From NCBI RefSeq assembly GCF_004025535.1, contig NZ_QJRG01000039.1, forward strand, positions 1 to 64,000: DNA of 64,000 bases, read 5' to 3'. Positions within the stretch are counted from its first letter, which is position 1, and every line of letters begins with the position of its first letter. The position numbers were made by a program, and so were the translations under genes. Positions 61,546 through 64,000 of this stretch are shown piece by piece. Below the pieces are notes generated by a model. It worked only from the letters and a program-made list of their open reading frames with translations. It did not search any database and was not told the DNA's origin. This DNA is from Pseudomonas alkylphenolica. GTDB lineage: Bacteria > Pseudomonadota > Gammaproteobacteria > Pseudomonadales > Pseudomonadaceae.

Positions 61546-62544
61546 TCAATCATTCCACACCTCAGGGTAGGCGAATAATGCCGGGGCCCCACCGGTGTGC
61601 AGGAAAATCAGCGGGCCGTCGTCGAAGCGCTGGCGGGCAATGCCGTCGAGGAGCCCGGCCATGGCCTTGCCGGTGTACACCGGGTCCAGCAGCAGTCCTT
61701 CCTGGGCGGCCAGCAAACGAATGGCCGCCAGCGTGCCGGCATTCGGCTCGCCATAACGTGGCGCGAAGTATTCGTCCCAGAGTTGCACAGTGAAGTGGTC
61801 GGGCAGGCGCGCACCCAGCAATTCGGCGGTGCGTTCGGCCAGCCCTTGCACTTTCGGGCGTTGGGCTTCGTCAGTGCGTGAGACGGTGACGCCGATCACC
61901 GGCAGTGCCGGCAAGGCTTCGGCCAGCGCCAGGGCCAGGCCGCTGTGGGTACCGGCGCTGCCGGAGGCAAGCACGACGCCGGCGAAGGTCTGGCCGCTTT
62001 GCGTGATCTGCTCGGCCAGCTCAAGCCCGGCCCGTACATAGCCTAGGGCGCCGAGCGCGTTGGAGCCGCCGATGGGCACGATGTACGGCTTGCGACCGCT
62101 GGCGTGCAAACGCACGGCCAGGGCCTGCAGTTGCTCATCGGCGTTGTCGAGGTTATCCACAAGCTCGACCTTGGCGTCGAACAGCTCCAGCAGCAGGCGG
62201 TTGCCGTTGCCCAGGTAGTTCGCCGAGTCGGTGCCGATGGGGTTTTCCAGCAGGGCCACGCAACCCAGGCCCAGGCGTGCGGCGAGTGCGGCGGTCTGGC
62301 GGACATGGTTGGACTGGATCGCACCGGCGGTAACCAGGGTATCGGCACCCTTGCTCAAGGCATCGGCAGCCAGGTACTCGAGCTTGCGCAGTTTGTTGCC
62401 ACCCAGGGCCAACGGCGTGCAGTCATCACGTTTGACGTAGACATCACGGCCAACCCAGGCTGAGAGGCGGTCCAGTTTTTCAAGCGCGGTAGGCGCGCCA
62501 AGCAGGTCCAGACGATTGAAGCGGGCGAGCTGTCGGTCGATCAT
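61546..62544 (-). CDS. dcyD: D-cysteine desulfhydrase
   Basis: A 332-residue PLP enzyme of the ACC deaminase/D-cysteine desulfhydrase family, releasing sulfide, pyruvate and ammonia from D-cysteine. The PLP lysine is in [14 protein letters not shown], with [14 protein letters not shown] and the phosphate loop [14 protein letters not shown] 62544 ([10 protein letters not shown]) is preferred to the in-frame ATG 62586. It is linked to tcyJLN as in E. coli, where dcyD is also in the cystine operon. It diverges from epsC. Confidence 0.93.
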   Translation of the reverse strand: MIDRQLARFNRLDLLGAPTALEKLDRLSAWVGRDVYVKRDDCTPLALGGNKLRKLEYLAADALSKGADTLVTAGAIQSNHVRQTAALAARLGLGCVALLENPIGTDSANYLGNGNRLLLELFDAKVELVDNLDNADEQLQALAVRLHASGRKPYIVPIGGSNALGALGYVRAGLELAEQITQSGQTFAGVVLASGSAGTHSGLALALAEALPALPVIGVTVSRTDEAQRPKVQGLAERTAELLGARLPDHFTVQLWDEYFAPRYGEPNAGTLAAIRLLAAQEGLLLDPVYTGKAMAGLLDGIARQRFDDGPLIFLHTGGAPALFAYPEVWND

Positions 62545-62736
62545 GGCAATGCATCTGCAAGGGAAAATTCGACTATAGGCAGGCACTGGCCCCTGGGCAA
62601 ATTCCGGCCTTATGCCAGCGTTATTGCGTTCTGGAATAAAGGGTTATTTTTTCCCATACGGCCATTTGCCGTAGAGTAAATACTTATCAGGTGGCCAGAT
62701 CATTCCAGTAATGCCGCCGTGGCAGGAGACGTAACC
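62545..62736. promoter_or_regulatory. dcyD / epsC divergent promoter region
   Basis: This gap holds TTATTGCGTTCTGGAATAAAGG (about 62611-62642) and TTATGCC (62610 area), again matching the recurring sulfur-gene element. It likely carries a regulator site that drives both divergent genes. Confidence 0.4.
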
Positions 62737-63669
62737 GTGAGCGAGAACGCGCAAACAGGGCATTGGCAACTGCAGGGCATTGTTGCCGGCTTGCGTAGCG
62801 CCCGAGACAAGTGGCGCACCAGCAATGGGCGTAGCAGTGGCGAACAGGGCGGGCGCGAACTGCCTTCGCGTGAAGCCATGCGCCATATTCTTGAGCAACT
62901 GTGCGGCGCACTGTTCCCCATGCGCCTGGGGCCAGTGGACCTGCGCGAGGAAAGCGAAGACTTCTATGTCGGCCATACCCTCGACTCGGCGCTGACCGCC
63001 TTGCTCGCCCAGGCCCGGCTGGAACTGCGCTATGTGGCGCGCAAGGGCCCGTGCAATGCCGCTGATGTCGATGCCACGGCGCTGCGCCTGATCCAGGATT
63101 TCGCCGCGGCATTGCCAGGCTTGCGCAGTCTGCTCGATACCGACGTACTGGCAGCGTTCCACGGTGACCCGGCGGCGCGCAGTGTCGATGAGGTGCTGCT
63201 GTGCTATCCGGGCATCCTCGCGGTGATCCATCATCGCCTTGCCCACCACCTGTATCGGGCTGGCCTGCCGCTGCTGGCGCGGATCAGTTCGGAGCTGGCG
63301 CATTCGGCCACCGGTATCGATATTCACCCGGGCGCACAGATCGGCCAGAGCTTCTTCATCGACCATGGCACCGGTGTGGTGATTGGCGAAACCGCGATCA
63401 TCGGTGAGCGCGTGCGTATTTACCAGGCGGTGACCCTGGGCGCCAAACGCTTCCCGGCGGACGAGGACGGGCAACTGCTCAAAGGCCAGCCACGCCATCC
63501 GATCGTCGAGGACGATGTGGTGATTTATGCCGGCGCGACCATTCTCGGGCGCATCACCATCGGCAAGGGTTCGACCATTGGCGGCAATGTCTGGCTGACT
63601 CGCAGTGTGGCCCCGGGCAGCAACCTGACCCAGGCCAATCTGCAGCACGACGACGGCACGCAGAAGTAG
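62737..63669 (+). CDS. epsC: Serine O-acetyltransferase (EpsC type)
   Basis: A 310-residue serine acetyltransferase of the EpsC/plant-like clade, making O-acetylserine for cysteine synthesis. The hexapeptide beta-helix carries HPGAQIGQSFFIDHGTGVVIGE, with the active-site His, and VTLGAKRF. The GTG at 62737 is chosen because CAGGAG lies 9 bases upstream; a GTG at 62719 is also in frame. Synthesising the acceptor for sulfide next to D-cysteine desulfhydrase closes the sulfur-assimilation loop. Confidence 0.93.
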   Translation: MSENAQTGHWQLQGIVAGLRSARDKWRTSNGRSSGEQGGRELPSREAMRHILEQLCGALFPMRLGPVDLREESEDFYVGHTLDSALTALLAQARLELRYVARKGPCNAADVDATALRLIQDFAAALPGLRSLLDTDVLAAFHGDPAARSVDEVLLCYPGILAVIHHRLAHHLYRAGLPLLARISSELAHSATGIDIHPGAQIGQSFFIDHGTGVVIGETAIIGERVRIYQAVTLGAKRFPADEDGQLLKGQPRHPIVEDDVVIYAGATILGRITIGKGSTIGGNVWLTRSVAPGSNLTQANLQHDDGTQK

Positions 63670-63713
63670 CCAGGCGCAGGCCTGGAATGTGGCGTCGGGT
63701 CGCATCGCGACCC
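63670..63713 (+). terminator. Tandem hairpins after epsC
   Basis: CCAGGC-GCAG-GCCTGG (63670-63685) and GGGTCGC-ATC-GCGACCC (63697-63713) follow the epsC stop directly. They probably end its transcript, although there is no T-run. Confidence 0.55.
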
Positions 63714-63722
63714 CCATCCATG

Positions 63723-63750
63723 TTTAACTTGAACGTTCATTCAAGTTAAA
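63723..63750 (+). promoter_or_regulatory. BetI-type operator before the choline transporter gene
   Basis: A perfect dyad TTTAACTTGAA / TTCAAGTTAAA with a 6-base spacer, containing TTGAACGTTCA. It is the form of TetR-family BetI sites that derepress choline genes. It lies 93 bases before the transporter start. Confidence 0.75.
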
Positions 63751-63842
63751 ACGGTGGTCCGCTGCCGGTGTTCAACAGGAGGAGACCCTTTGCTGAACCC
63801 GTTCAATCCAAGCCTTTCCCCTCGATTCGGGGTGCACGTTTA

Positions 63843-64000
63843 ATGGGTGCCCCGAGTTCCTTAGCCAGCGGCAAGATCCGCATGAATCCGCCGGTGTTCT
63901 ACTTCGCGGCGAGCTTTATCCTCATATTCGGACTGGTGGTCATCAGTAACCCGCAAGCGGCGGGCGAATGGTTGCTGTCGGCGCAGAACTGGGCGGCCAA
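63843..64000 (+). CDS. betT: BCCT choline/betaine transporter, N-terminal part (runs off window)
   Basis: The first 52 codons of a membrane transporter: MGAPSSLASGKIRMNPPVFY, then a hydrophobic helix (FAASFILIFGLVVI) as in BetT and other BCCT proteins. Start ATG 63843; an in-frame ATG at 63882 is an alternative. The BetI-type operator upstream supports choline as substrate. It is cut by the window edge. Confidence 0.82.
   Translation, partial: MGAPSSLASGKIRMNPPVFYFAASFILIFGLVVISNPQAAGEWLLSAQNWAA

Noticed and set aside
1-64000. CRISPR arrays, prophage, transposons, rRNA or tRNA genes
   Set aside because: No direct-repeat arrays, transposase or integrase motifs, terminal inverted repeats or tRNA-like sequences were noticed; only REP-type hairpins are repeated.

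Overview
The window is a GC-rich stretch of a Pseudomonas chromosome, most likely from the P. putida group. The evidence is the gene set itself: LapA/LapD/LapG biofilm control, SfnB-type and cystine/methionine sulfur-acquisition genes, a CadR/CadA pair with textbook CadR cysteines, PtsP(Ntr), and short REP hairpins of the type 'gtgggagcgg..tccgcgaa' between genes. I saw no rRNA, tRNA, CRISPR array, insertion sequence, prophage or integrase. Most of it is ordinary core or near-core chromosome with accessory metabolic modules.

Layout. (1) 1-6.2 kb: the 3' end of a giant LapA-like RTX adhesin, a small conserved protein, then lapG-lapD on the opposite strand (periplasmic protease and its c-di-GMP-sensing inhibitor). 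(2) 6.5-13.3 kb: a GntR/FCD regulator with a VanR-type palindrome in its promoter, then a probable sulfur-starvation block: an esterase plus a truncated SfnR-like sigma-54 activator, an orphan MetQ-like binding protein, and a four-gene polar amino-acid ABC importer. (3) 13.3-22.4 kb: miscellaneous genes, including two alpha/beta hydrolases, a penicillin-acylase/acyl-homoserine-lactone-acylase family Ntn hydrolase, a maltose-type acetyltransferase, a DUF6436 thioredoxin-like protein, DUF2059, a 2OG-Fe(II) oxygenase, DUF523, an orphan amino-acid binding protein and DUF4399. (4) 22.4-38.1 kb: core metabolism, with serA diverging from a D-2-hydroxyglutarate dehydrogenase gene, a FAH hydrolase, two SdiA-regulated-type proteins, rpiA, ilvA, DUF2269, a HAD phosphatase, rppH-ptsP, an NRDE protein, and a TauE/SafE permease-lgt-thyA run. 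(5) 38.2-41 kb: cadR and cadA, diverging over a MerR-type operator. (6) 41-47.6 kb: a phosphonate module with a LysR regulator, a PhnT2/PhnU2/PhnS2-type importer, a FAD oxidoreductase and a PhnZ/TmpB-like HD-domain diiron oxygenase. (7) 47.6-51 kb: an uncharacterised GTPase/membrane-protein pair (DUF3482/DUF2868) and folA. (8) 51-63.7 kb: a large sulfur-acquisition cluster with tcyP, an sfnB-sfnB-monooxygenase-metQNI operon, dcyD-tcyJLN and epsC. (9) The right edge enters a BCCT choline transporter gene behind a BetI-type operator.

How it fits together. Blocks 2 and 8 are both about obtaining sulfur from organic sources (cystine, methionine and its derivatives, sulfones/sulfonates, D-cysteine) and feeding it to cysteine synthesis. 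Their intergenic regions share an AT-rich element ending in TTAT(T/A/G)CC, which may be a common CysB-type site. Block 6 looks like a self-contained aminophosphonate uptake and oxidation route that lacks the usual PhnW/PhnX or PhnY partners. It is the best candidate here for chemistry that has not been assigned.
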